Below are positions 14,614-25,732 of a stretch of 64,000 bases of DNA, piece by piece. This stretch comes from Oikopleura dioica. Taxonomy: Eukaryota > Chordata > Appendicularia > Copelata > Oikopleuridae. Position 1 is the stretch's first letter; every line of letters begins with the position of its first letter. Below the pieces are notes generated by a model, which worked only from the letters and a program-made list of their open reading frames with translations, made no database searches and was not told where the DNA came from. Location: NCBI GenBank assembly GCA_907165135.1, contig OU015568.1, positions 10,114,501-10,178,500 of the forward strand. The letters are read 5' to 3'. A program made the position numbers and the translations under genes.

Positions 14614-15571
14614 TCAGGATGAAGTCGACATTTTTGACCATTTCTGATCGTCGTAGCGCGGGATAGCTCCGGTGAGATTGAAGATGACTTTCTCGACCTT
14701 CCGCCAGAATTGAATGTGCTCTAAGTTGTGTCATAATAACTTTCAAGTGACGAACGATATCTTACCAAATAGCGGATCTAACCATCCGACAGTGATACAG
14801 TAGTAATTGGAGTGGGGGCGAACATGATGAATTCGATGATGATTCGGTGGTAGAATAAGCCAACATTTTTGGAGAAATCGGACAAAAGAAGACACGCCCC
14901 GATGAGTATGAGAGAGCTGAAAAAATGGTTATTTTTCTTCAGAGTCTTTGAAGCGAGTATACTTTGTGAAATTCATTTGTGAATCCAACAAACACTGCCA
15001 TCGTCAAATGCATCAGATCGAACGCTCCATCAATATCGGGTTTGTTTCCCATCATAAAATTGAAGAAACTGATAGAAAGCGTCGGAATCATGAGACTGAA
15101 AGTGTCCGCATTGGTTTCAACAAAATCATGCTGACACATGGCAGTAGCATCGATGTGATGCTCGCGAAACGGGCGAATCAACCTTATATTATATTCAATT
15201 TCGAGATAAATTAATAATCTCTTACGCTGGACCAAGGACAGGAGTATCAACGCTGAAGTACGTATCAGCACCCCAGTGAACAAGGCCGGAAAAGAAATCC
15301 GCAATAACAATGCCTGTTATAACCGCGAAGACATTTTTGATCAAGAATGAAGTGTCCCAATTTTGTTCGGCCAACGTTGAAAAGGTAAAGTAAGCCTGGA
15401 TTCCTATAAGACTGCAAGCAAGAGCCAGTCCAATTATTTCCTGTCGTCTTTTCGCCGGTGTGTATAGTTCCTTAGAATAATCGTAAAACTAGAGAGATAA
15501 GGAGCCTCTCTCACCTTCAACTGCTTCTTTCGTTCAACAACATTCAATTTTTCAGGTCGATATTCTTCCAT
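14614..15571 (-). CDS. PEDS1: Plasmanylethanolamine desaturase (TMEM189/Kua)
   Basis: ER membrane enzyme that makes the vinyl-ether bond of plasmalogens. Exon joins give MEEYRPEKLNVVERKKQLKE at the start, two hydrophobic segments, VHWGADTYF, then FREHHIDATAMCQHDFVETN, LSHTHRGVSS, LPPNHHRIHHVRPHSNYYC and GWLDPLFEHIQFWRKVEKVI. These carry the histidine set of the Kua family. The protein ends KWSKMSTSS. Four introns of normal small size. The start follows ttttgaaag by five bases. It lies 83 bases before the SH3 gene. Confidence 0.93.
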
Positions 15572-15741
15572 TATCTCTCTTTCAAAAAATCAACTAGGTC
15601 ATCCGCGGTCCGTGACTCAGCCAGAAAATGCGACGGAGACATGTTTGGCCGCTCTTTGCTCGATTTATTTGCATTCTGAATTTGGTAACCATCACACCAC
15701 TATTTGCTGAATATTAGTAAAGAACTGGTTTAATTGCGCTC

Positions 15742-16365
15742 TCACGAACTTTCTAGCATAGAAATAGTTGCTTTATTCAGCTCCATGTTTGATAAAATGA
15801 GAGCTTTTTCACGCTTTAGCTCTCTCATTTCTTTCTGGATTTCGCGCATTATAACTTTTTGCTTTTCTACGAACCATTCTCGCAAAACTCTAAAATGAGC
15901 TTCAGAAATGAAGTCTGCTTGTTTTGCTTACAAAAATGGCACGACGCAAATCGGAATCATCAAAGCAATGAGCAGAATTGAAAGTTCATTTATGTTCCTT
16001 GCCATAAACTTGTCCACAGGATTGAGACCCGCGCCCGTCGTCTTTTGAACTTCGCCTGTCTTCAAATATTGAATGATCGCCTCTTTCGTCTAAAATACAG
16101 GATTTCAAGCCGACAATTATTTGACTAGGATTACCTCGTCGAAGACAAGGTCTGTATTAATATATTCTTTGTACAAATTCGGGAAGGACTTTTCCAAAAC
16201 GAGAAGATCTGACCGTGTCGCTCCGTACATCATCGAATCTTCACTGTCGTAGGATTGTAAGTATTTCAATGTGACTTTCTGGCTCGGCTTGACTGAAACA
16301 TTGTACTTTTTCAAGCGCAAATGACGCATTTGATAACCAACTCCCCGGTTCAAATTTGCTAGCAT
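15742..16365 (-). CDS. Unknown single-pass membrane protein with C-terminal coiled coil
   Basis: I do not recognise this gene. It starts MLANLNRGVGYQMRHLRLKK (basic, possibly a mitochondrial presequence). A middle region without clear motifs includes KSFPNLYKEYINTDLVFDE, and a hydrophobic helix follows (INELSILLIALMIPICVVPF). The C-terminus is a strongly charged helix, EKQKVIMREIQKEMRELKRE, ending ISMLESS. Three exons with small GT-AG introns give about 180 residues. The start is one base after an acceptor (ttccaaaag). Position between FUN14 and PEDS1 genes fits co-transcription; a mitochondrial location is a guess. Confidence 0.65.
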
Positions 16366-16532
16366 TCTTTTGGAAAATCAAAATTATGTATTTTAGTCAA
16401 GTGGACAATAAGTTAATTAATTAAATAAAAACAGTATTTCAATAAGTTGGTAATAAAAAATAAGTGAAGTTCTGAAGAACAAATTTGTAGTAGTCTAGGC
16501 AAAGATGAAAAAAGTCTGTATGGTCATGGTTT

Positions 16533-17059
16533 TTATTTAAAGAAGATTGCGGCCCCAACGAGGAAGGCTCCAAGCCCTGATAAGCTCATCGATTTATTCA
16601 CTTTGAAAAACTGGTTCATCTGGTTTGTTGTGGGAAGATCGCGACGACGGAGTTCATCGTCGAGCTGACGACGGGCGGATCGAGCGTCGCGTTTGAGCTG
16701 TTTTTTGTCAACGTCATCGAGAAATCCGCCCTTATCAGCTTTGAGAAATATTATTGCAAAGCACACGAACCTGATTAGCGGCGGTAGCGATTATAAGGGT
16801 GCCTCCAACGAGTATCATTGTCTGTTTCGACTGACGACCAACAACTGCTCCTAGTAAAGCTCCACATGGAATTCCAACGAGAAGCTGCTGCTCTAAATGG
16901 TCATTAGAAATTCGATGACGTTTAAAAAGTCTTACCAAGGGGCAGCGGCTCTACTGGCTTATCCATTGCGTTGCTAATTTCGTCGTCGATTCTATCAGCA
17001 AGATCATCAGCGGCTTCAGAAGCCTTTCTCGCTAGCTTGGACAAACTATCGATAACCAT
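16533..17059 (-). CDS. FUN14-domain protein (FUNDC1/2-like)
   Basis: Mitochondrial outer-membrane protein family; FUNDC1 is a mitophagy receptor. The exons give MVIDSLSKLARKASEAADDL, then LEQQLLVGIPCGALLGAVVG and TMILVGGTLIIATAANQ (two hydrophobic helices), the charged KKQLKRDARSARRQLDDEL, and a last helix SLSGLGAFLVGAAIFFK at the extreme C-terminus. This order matches the FUN14 domain. I see no YxxL LC3-interacting motif at the N-terminus, so mitophagy function cannot be assumed. The start follows ttcttttcag by five bases; RRP7 ends 55 bases upstream. Confidence 0.82.
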
Positions 17060-17114
17060 TTTTTCTGAAAAGAAATAAAGCTACATTGAGAAATGTAAAT
17101 TTACAATGGCAAAT

Positions 17115-17993
17115 TTATGATGCCACAGGCTTAAACTTTCGCTCCTGCTTCATTCTGTTGATCTTCTTCTTATCTTCCTCGAACTTTTTCCTCATTTCCA
17201 CGATCTTGTTTTTCTTGCTCTCGCGTATTTGGAAAGAGTAAAAATTCAACTGAAAGAGCAAATGTTACGACTGACCAAAGCGAAATCCAATTCACCTGTT
17301 GATCCTTCTTTCGCTTTTTAGCGACCTTCTTTTTCATCTCATTTTGCTCCGCTTCAGTCAAACGCACGAATTTCTTTTTGCCAGCGACTTGCCAGCCATC
17401 TTCTGCTTCCATCTCCTCTTCGGTCTTTTTTTCGTCGAAATTTGCCATGAACTCGTTAATTTCAGCTTAAAAAGCTCTTACTTTTTGAATGAAAAAATAT
17501 TTTCCATACTTTGAAGCTTCTTTATATCAGGGAAAGACTGGTTGTACTCTGCGCAGAAAAGTGGGTAACCAGTAATTACAGTATGCTCGACTGTACTCGC
17601 GTACATTGTCTTCGTCTTCTTAGCATTCGCGGTTTTCTTGAGCTTTTCTATCGACGCCTCTTCAGCGTAGACAATATATGCCACTACAAAACGATCAAAT
17701 TCTATCGAATAAATGCTTTACAGACCTGAAAATCTATTTCGCGTATCTTCCTCCTCTTCAGGTTTCTTTCCCGGCTTGAGTTGAAGTTGAATGTCTTGGA
17801 TCTTTCCAAATCGCACGAAATTGGCTTTGATGCTATTCTTTGGGCACCATGGGGGAATATTGCAGACAATGATAGTACGCCCAGTGGGCCTATGAGCCTC
17901 TTCGACTCTTGTTTTGTGCTCTCGGATGAACAAAGTATGCCCGCCTTCGGATTTCTCGTCAAACTTGATAGCGAACGTCAACGAGTCCGACAT
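17115..17993 (-). CDS. RRP7A: RRP7, small-subunit rRNA processing factor
   Basis: Nucleolar protein of early 40S ribosome assembly. It starts MSDSLTFAIKFDEKSEGGHT; LFIREHKTRV and TIIVCNIPPWC form the family N-terminal RNP-like fold; then VAYIVYAEEAS, the acidic linker EEEMEAEDGWQVAGKKKFVR, and the C-terminal helix RKFEEDKKKINRMKQERKFK that defines RRP7 (human RKKFEEDKQRIELLRAQRKF). An upstream in-frame Met at 18050 lies before the acceptor tattttcag, so 17993 is the better start. Neighbour IMP4 acts in the same small-subunit processome, 79 bases upstream. Confidence 0.93.
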
Positions 17994-18072
17994 TTGACTA
18001 ATCTGAAAATAGAGACTGTTTCTACTATTTGCTACATATTTATGCCACATTCGATTCGAAACAGTGAGCCAT

Positions 18073-19323
18073 TTAGAGATATTTTCGCTTCTTCGCAGTG
18101 TTCATAAATGGATGGATTCTGAATTCGACATTCGATGTTTCCTCTTTGTCCAGCGTTCCTTGGCGAATCATAAACATTTTAATTTCCATCCTGGGGCCGA
18201 CTTCTTTCAGTTCGATCTTGCCATTCTCGTCTTTTCTGTACACATGATGCCTAGAAAACAACTGTCAGAATTGCAAAGAATGGCAGCCTCGTAGGTTGCA
18301 TAAGCAAAGAATAGCATCTGCTGAAATTTAATCTGATAAAAAGCGCCATCTTCTGGGCTATAAAAAGCGTTGTATCGTGCTATTATCATCCCTATAGCAT
18401 ATGCTTTTGAATGTTTCGATAATCGAAAATTTTTTTCCGTATTACGGAAAAATTCGATTTCGAATTTTACTAAATATTCTGCTCAAAAAATCTAATAAAA
18501 AGAAAAATTGTAAACCTGTAAGATATCAAGTCATCAGTGTTAGCAAATGTCATGATTCGCTTCGACTCCTTCTTTGGCACTGGAAAGAGGTACTTGAGGA
18601 TGTTAGTTACTCTCTCCCCGAGTTTCGTTGAGAAGCCATGAAATATCAGATGAGGAAACGCTTCCGACATTTTCTCGCAATCTTCGATATCATGCCGCAT
18701 AACAACATGCGACAGGTTGAAATACGCAGTCGGTCCGTATGGCAAGTGGCAGACTAAAATGCATTCAAAATTTTATTTCTCGAAAATAGTACCAATCATT
18801 CCGTCCGGCTTTCCTCGCGTCTCATGAAAGACAACCAAGTCCGTGAAATTATTCTTTCGGCATTCATTTATCAGTGCTGGCATTTCTGTGTTTCCTCTGT
18901 TGATTCGTTTCGAGTTGGGGAAGATCAACTTCATTTCTTTGGCAAACTGCTTGAGTTTTACCGACGGATCGTGAGAAGTTGTCACCATTATCTAAGTAAA
19001 AGGTAGGAACGCAAAATGAAGGATTAAAATACCTTGGGGTCTTCAACACCCGCATATTTGTACTCATCATCAATCGAGGAGAAGGTCTGTCCTCCGGCAT
19101 CGTCGTATTCAATCGCTTCTTGGAGCTTTAGTGCATCTTCACGGAGCTCTGTGGGAATCGGTTTGTTTTCATCGAGAGCTCTCTGAGATGGGTTAGTCCT
19201 CTATATCTTCAAATAGGTGATTACCTTGAGCTTTTCTTTTCGATCCCTGATTCGGCCTTCTGCCTCTTCCTTGTGCTTTCTGTAGAGGTACTCTCGTCGT
19301 TCTCTAATCTGTCGCTTCAACAT
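18073..19323 (-). CDS. IMP4: IMP4, U3 snoRNP Brix-domain protein
   Basis: Component of the U3 snoRNP (with MPP10 and IMP3) needed for 18S rRNA processing. The start exon encodes MLKRQIRERREYLYRKHKEE, nearly the human start, followed by IPTELREDALKLQ, DDEYKYAGVEDPK, the Brix core IMVTTSHDPSVKLKQFAKEM, CHLPYGPTAYFNLSHVVMRH and YLFPVPKKESKRIMTFAN, then HHVYRKDE and the tail FMNTAKKRKYL. The intron before HHVY is unusually long (18251-18515, 265 nt). The start is one base after an acceptor (aaattaag). PHKB ends 68 bases upstream. Confidence 0.96.
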
Positions 19324-19391
19324 TCTTAATTTCAAAATTTCGATAAATTGAATAAATTAGATATTAATTTAGCAGGTAAAATTCGTCGTGT

Positions 19392-22300
19392 CTACTGAAC
19401 TCTACAACCGGCAGTGTTCGCGAGGGAAATCTCCCCATCGCTCACAAGTAAAACTGTTATTGAATGTGAAAGGTATTTCAGGGTGTCTTCTGGTCTAGCA
19501 GCGTAGAAGTCTTCTGTCGGGCAGTCTCGAGCGAAGTCCTCTTGAGCTCGGGTTATAATCTGATCAATATTGCAAGTGGAAGTGAATTCTAGCTCTGGAT
19601 TTCGCTCCAGGAGAGTCGCCATGAGCATGCAAGTTTCTATCATGATCGAGCGCTTTTCTGGCTTTCGAGCGTTTTGTAAGTGTTTTTCGACCAAAAGATT
19701 ATAGGCGGTATCACTTGGATCGAGCTGATTAGTTATTGTCTTGCTATCGATCAGGTCATTCCCAAGTTGAATCTGAGGAGATCGAAGGAGGAGAATCCAG
19801 AATCGCTCGAAAAAGCAAACTGGTGCTCGTTGTAAAGCGCCATCAAGTCTTCGGATATGCAACGAGTTCGTTGTATTCATAGGAGCTAGAGAAAAAGTAA
19901 GCATAAATAGCTCTTGATTAAATTTTTACCGAGAACTTCTTCCAATAATTTCATAGCCTCTGATGGCGAAAGGCTAAAAATATCGCTCTCAGAATGTCCA
20001 GTAAATTCAAGCTGAAGCTTCATTGCTTTGACGATCCAGCCAACGCGCAAGAAGAGTATTCCATCGAGCAAGTGTGGCTTTGAAACAAGAATCCGCATGC
20101 CCAAATTGAGAACGATCTCCTGCTGGAGCACCGCTTCCTGAGGACTGTGAGGGAAGACATTCGAAAAGAGAATTTTCTGGATCTCAGAAGGCGGTAATGG
20201 CGATGAAATTATGACATCATCTTCTCCGAAGACTCCGAGTGATAAGTGCTTTTGATGGCAAAGAATAGTAGTGACAGATGGAGCAAGCGAGTCGACAATT
20301 TTTTCACAATAGGCGGCGATTAGTCGAACATTGCACCAGTCCTTGCGTTTCGTGTAAATTCGGAGGATTCCGTTGAGCTTTTCTCGCACAGTAACATTGT
20401 CATTCATAGTGAAATCATTTCCATAAAGTTTGGAGAGCTTCATCAATATGAGATTTTTAGTGTGAAGCGAGTCGGTTTCAGAGTAGAACTCTTTTAGATC
20501 GTGAATGGCTTCCATTGATTCTTTCAAAAGGATCAAAAAAGAATACGCAAAACCTATTTATCTGATAAAAAATTAATCCTTTCCGAATGCGTTAACTTCT
20601 TCGTCAACCACGTCAAAGTTTTTATCGTGATTTGAGCTTTGCGAATACAATGATGCTGCAGAAGTGGCTCGGAATAGTTTGCCTCTGTTTTCATTATTTC
20701 TGAAAATTCCTTCGGAGCCAAGAATCAATGAGTTCTTCTCCTGCAGATTGTGGACAAGAGAAAGAGGTCTGTGCCGCGAATTAACTACAAATGAGTTCAA
20801 ACGTCCAAGGCGAATTCTTATTCCTCGCCAATTTCCTCGCCGAAAGCAAGCCAATACATCGAGGATGGCGCCAAGAGCGCGTTCTTTGAAAAGCTCTTCA
20901 CGAAGAACGAACAGAAAAATTGGATCTTTGTCTTCATGATGTTGTCGGAGAAAGTCCAAAGAATACCAAACATTTTCAATGAGTGTGTCGGTATCAGATG
21001 AAATGTAAAAATCTGAGACATCAAAAACAAGTGGGTAAGTGACGATCGTTCGGCCCATTATCCTGTAAACACAGGATGATCCCAATACTCCGATAGGTCT
21101 TTTCGGTCGCCCTGATAGCCCCATCGCGCGATCTTCTCCAATCAGTGCGAAAGCTTTCTGTAGTTCTTGCGTGGGCCAGACTACGATAGGCTCTAGTTGT
21201 TGAGGTGTTTCAGATTCAACAGCGAAGGTAGAGAGCATTGTGCGAAGCTTACTGTTTTCGGAAATAAGTGATACTCGAATTTCATTATCAGGATTCTGCG
21301 AGAATTCATCGCGAACGCGATCGTAGGTTCGCAAGGGATCAATGTCCGAAGCGCGCACGAATCCATCGTCAAGAAGTAGAGCAATTATTGCCACTGATTG
21401 AACCCATTGATGATTTGCCAAGAGTTTTGGATGCATTTTAATACCATTTTTGCCTCCTCTAGCAGCATCAATAGAAGACTCGTCGAAAAAATAAAAAGTT
21501 GGAAAGAAAATTGAGCTACTATTCAAGTGATTTCTGAAGCGTGATCGAAAATATTCCATATCTTCTTGATTCCCGGTAAAATGTGAAGCTATCAGCATTT
21601 GAGCATCAAACACAGGCCACTGGCATTCGATTTTGTCAAAGTTTCTAAGCTCGTTTGGCTCATAGTGACCTCTAGTTTTGTCTTCAACACATGTTCCAAA
21701 GCCGTCTTTGCTGAAACGAATGTATCCGTTGGGACGTTCCAATTCAGAGCGCACTTTTTGCATGGTCTCTTGATAAATGGAGCTTGAATAAGCAATCGAA
21801 AAGAAAGGATAAGAGAGCGTTGAAATGAGCGCGCTGTCGGTTGATTTTGATTTTGACTCTTTCGGTAAAATTTCTTCAAGGGTTCTTCGATTTCGCGAAA
21901 AGGCATCTCGGTCGACATAGATTGAGCTCCAAGATGCGCATTCTGGGCCGAGTAAGTTTACACCGTCAATTGCGAAAAGCGCAGATTTCACAGCGCCAAC
22001 AGATGATGCAGAAAGTTCCGAAGTTCCATTGTTGTGTCGACTTCCGCGACCCCAGATTCCGAAGTCGGGAGTTCGGTAAGATCTTTCAATGTAATAGACC
22101 AAGTTTTGAACAAGTGAAATTTCGGACTTGGTAAAGATGATTTTTAGCTTTGCTTTGATCATTTGTGCTAAATAGTTGAGGAAAAGCGCGACAGCGTGAA
22201 GTTGAAGATGATGCTGAGAATTGTAGGAACGGACCTCGGCGGGAATAGCGCATTCTTGACCAGTAGTCCAGTCAAAATAAGCTCGAATCGCATGAGCTGG

Positions 22301-22601
22301 ACATGGATCTCGTTTGTAGTCTTCTATTCGTTCAGACTGGTACATGAAGCTCGTCAGCACGCCTCTCATAATTTTGATCGCCTTTTGCTCCAGCTCGAAT
22401 TGTATGCCGTTATCTGAGGAAACCGACTTGTACGCGATTGAGAGCGTCCAAATCGCCGCCGCCGAGTAAATCGAGTCCCGAATAAAAGCAACTTTTCCAT
22501 CTCCAACAAGTCCGCTACAAGGAGATATCGAAGAGAAAAGAAGCTCACTGACCGTTTTGTAATAGTTCTGAAGCGTGGATTCTTTCGAGTTCGATTTCAT
22601 T
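19392..22601 (-). CDS. PHKB: Phosphorylase kinase regulatory subunit beta
   Basis: Regulatory subunit of the glycogen phosphorylase kinase holoenzyme. The N-terminal glucoamylase-like region has FIRDSIYSAAAIWTLSIAYK, YRTPDFGIWGRGSRHNNGTS, LPKESKSKSTDSALISTLSY and SGRPKRPIGVLGSS; the C-terminal part has LSPSEAMKLLEEVL, DGALQRAPVCFFERFWILL and ATLLERNPELEF. The ending lacks the alpha-subunit CAMQ prenylation box, so beta is the better call. The second junction (20521-20583) has a GA donor. Two starts are possible: 22645, touching the MED24 stop, or 22601, one base after the acceptor ccaataatag. I chose 22601 because neighbouring genes all start just after an acceptor. IMP4 follows 68 bases downstream. 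Confidence 0.93.
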
Positions 22602-22612
22602 CTATTATTGGA
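22602..22612 (-). promoter_or_regulatory. Candidate trans-splice acceptor for PHKB
   Basis: On the minus strand the sequence reads tccaataatag then A then ATG. It lies 42 bases after the MED24 stop (22646-22648) and inside the longer PHKB reading frame. As in most genes here, the AG is almost directly followed by a start codon, which is what a spliced-leader acceptor between operon genes would look like. Confidence 0.5.
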
Positions 22613-22645
22613 AATGCGAGATGGATTGAACTTTGAAAAGAACAT

Positions 22646-25600
22646 TTATGGCAGAGGGCGAGCTTCGCCGAGAGCAATTAGTCGCGCTACTTTAGTGCGC
22701 ACATTTGGGAGTTGTAAATCGACGACAGAAAGAAGAACTGCAGGGATGTTAGAATTGATCCCAGAAATTTGCAGCAGAACATTGAGAAAGGAGAAAGGAA
22801 GGTACTGAAAATTAATTTATAAAGATGAAAATGCATGGTCGATTGTTACCTGAAGGATGTTTAAAACATTGTCAATGTTGATATTATTAGATAAGCTCCG
22901 TCGAATGATTTTGTCAAGAAGAGTCATGCAAAAATCAACAGGCAGATGAGGACCACTGTTTGTCAGAGAAAGATGTAGGGTTCGACCCAGGGAATGAAAT
23001 GCGTTCATGATAAACAGCGGATCTAAGTGAGATTAATATTAATTAGAAGAGTTATTGAGAAAACCGTTGGTGGTGGCGGCAGGAGGGAATCTGATGGAAG
23101 CAAGGGACTCCAGGCGATCGAATATGACTTTATTGGCATCCTCAAACTGTAATTATAGCGAATGATAATGAGTCTTACTGTATAAAGCATTCGTTGATCA
23201 CCCATCCGCCCATGGAAATGACTGCGCTCCTTTCCAGCAACTTCGATGAACATTTTTTGAAGATCGGTTGGAGCATGAATCACATTAAAGCCCTTGTTTC
23301 GTTGATAAATTGATAAAAAGTGAAGAGACGTAGCTAGAAATAGCGCGAAAGGATCAGCAACAGAGGCATGTTCAACAGCGCACATGACTTCAGGAACTTG
23401 GTACCAAATTAGCGACAATGGAACGCCTACCCAATCGACAGAACTGGCTCCGATTGCCACAGCGCAAGCTCGTTCTGATAAATCCTTTCGCGTTTGCTTC
23501 ATAATTGAGCCGGTTAGAATCTTCGTAAACAAATCAGTTCCGAGCTCATCCGCGCATCGCTTGATATCGTGCATTTGTTGCTGAGATGAACGTAGAGAAA
23601 TAGAGAGTTTCTTGATTAAATCTTCAAGTTTTTCCTTTGGGTCTTCTTTCAAATTAACTTGAAAATAATCTTCCATCCACTGACAGTTTTTCTGATACAA
23701 ATTTGATGCTAGTTTTGATTTTAGTTTAGCGGACTTGTAAAGTGGAATCATCTTCGTGGCGATAAGGGCAGTTGAAGAGTTTCCCTCCGATGCGATTTGC
23801 GCGAGAACAAGGAAACAAGCCATGAATCCAGTACGAGAGTGGTCCCGCAGGTTGCTGAACAGTTGGTGAGCATTTTCTTCTGGGCAGAGTCCTTGCGAAG
23901 TCGCTTTTTAAAGAATAAACAAAACCCGGTTCAAAAGTTTTTTTGTTCAAGTTAATCCTCTCCTGTTATAATTGTTGTTATCAGCGAGTAAGAAATTTCC
24001 AAGATAGATGATGCTGGGCCTGCGTGATCAACACCTTTTTTCGGGATATCGTTGAGTTTTGTGAGTACAAGGTCGATGAATTCCTGCTGCTGCTGAGTTG
24101 GCTCTTCGTGATATCTTTTTAATTTGGTATCAAGGAAGAATGTCGACAACCATTTGGTAATTGGCGTTTGCATGGAAATAATCCTAAAGGGCTCGTTTCC
24201 GAACAGGCATTGAATTCGAAAAAGGACCAAAAAGCAGCTTCCGAAAATAGCATCTTTTGTCGTCTCCTGCTGCGAGACGCTTATAAGAAGAGCCACTAGT
24301 TTATTCAAGTTTCCTCCCGCCGCTCCGACGTAAAGAAGAGTATCGAAGTCGATCGTCATTTTATCGAGATAATCGATGACTTTCAAAGGTTTCTTCTCAT
24401 TCGTTATTTTTTCGAAGAGAGCGTGAACAACAGCGAGATTTTTTGACATGTCAGTTTGCCCTTGGTAGCCAAGCTTTGCTGCATCTTGATGAGAAATCGA
24501 ATTTTCTACGAATTCATTTCAATGCGGGTCCTTTTTGATTTTAACTTACGATTGACAAGAACGTGGAGGAAAGAAACAAATAATATCTGCATTTCTTGGC
24601 TGCGTTTCAGTTTATTACAGTGAGTATTGTAAAACGAAACAACCAAGGGAAAGAGATTGATGCTTTCTCCAGTTTTTGTCAGGTAGAGACTAATCAGCTG
24701 AGGAACACGAATCAGCATAACAGCAGAGCATCGGAATAGATTTGAGCTGTCTAAGGGGACGGAGGTCATTCCAACAGTGAAAATTGTCTTTAGAACGTCT
24801 TCTGAGCTGACATTCAGGACATTTTGGATCTCACGGAGAAATTGGAAGGAGTTCTCGATGCTTGAGCTAAAGAAAAAGTTGACTTCTAGTCGTTAATCTA
24901 AGCTTCACCTGTTATATAGAACCGAGTTTGGAGCACAAAGCATCATCTCAAGAGGCATGAGAATAGAGACACTACTAGAATCATGATTGACACTCTGGCA
25001 AAGCATCCTACTGAGATTCTGCACGGGCTCTTCAAAAAGTGGGAAGCTAGAAATCATCATGTTCAGCACATTATCGAGGTCAAAGTGAAACTGCTGCCGC
25101 TGCATCGTCTCCGCGATTCTAGCGAGTTCAGACTTCAGCTGCTCAACAGATTGAGTCATCCCTTTCCACATTTCTGGCTCGTCGATGCTTCCAATGTAAA
25201 GAAGGCTACAGAACTTCTTGCTCTCGCAAATGATCGCAAGGTAAGAAACTATCATTGAGTAATTTTCACCCAAACGATTCCAGAGCTCTGGTTGCTCCTG
25301 TAGTCGCTGAAGAAGGTGTCTGACCGCATTTACCAGCCAGTTAACGAGTGTGATGACGCTTTGAAATAATCTTGGAACGGGATCATCGGCTCGTTGCTGC
25401 GAGAATTCAGTGATTTGATCGCCCAGTAGAGCCAGGAGAACATTCAATGTTTCTGGGGCATCAAATGCTTTGAACGCTGGTAGGCTTCCAAAAACCGAAC
25501 AAGGAGTTATCAGCTGAGCTCGAAGACAGTACTTGAGATATGATAGGACATAACTGTTCGTAATTGTTCCCTGGAACGCTTGCTCGAGTAGAACTGAGGC

Positions 25601-25732
25601 GACTTCGAGAATGACATATTCTTTATCTCTATTGTTGTTGATGATGTTCTTTAGATGAGTGGCGACTAGAAAATCTGGCTGTCGTTTCGATGTCGCATCG
25701 TAAATCAAGTTCATAATCACTTCCGTCGCCAT
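22646..25732 (-). CDS. MED24: Mediator subunit 24
   Basis: Tail-module subunit of the Mediator complex that links activators to RNA polymerase II. The first exon has ASVLLEQAFQGT and NSYVLSYLKYCLRAQLITPC, matching human ADALLEQAMIGP and PLILSYLKYAISSQM. Later exons have the AVAIGASSVDWVGVPLSLIW block, and the last exon has FSFLNVLLQISGIN and VLLSVVDLQLPNVRTKVARL before ending EARPLP, equivalent to the human end VVLAITDLSLPLGRQVAAKA. The rest is alpha-helical without motifs, typical of this family. The stop codon directly abuts the upstream PHKB Met (TAAATG). It appears to be the first gene of the long minus-strand run. Confidence 0.88.
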
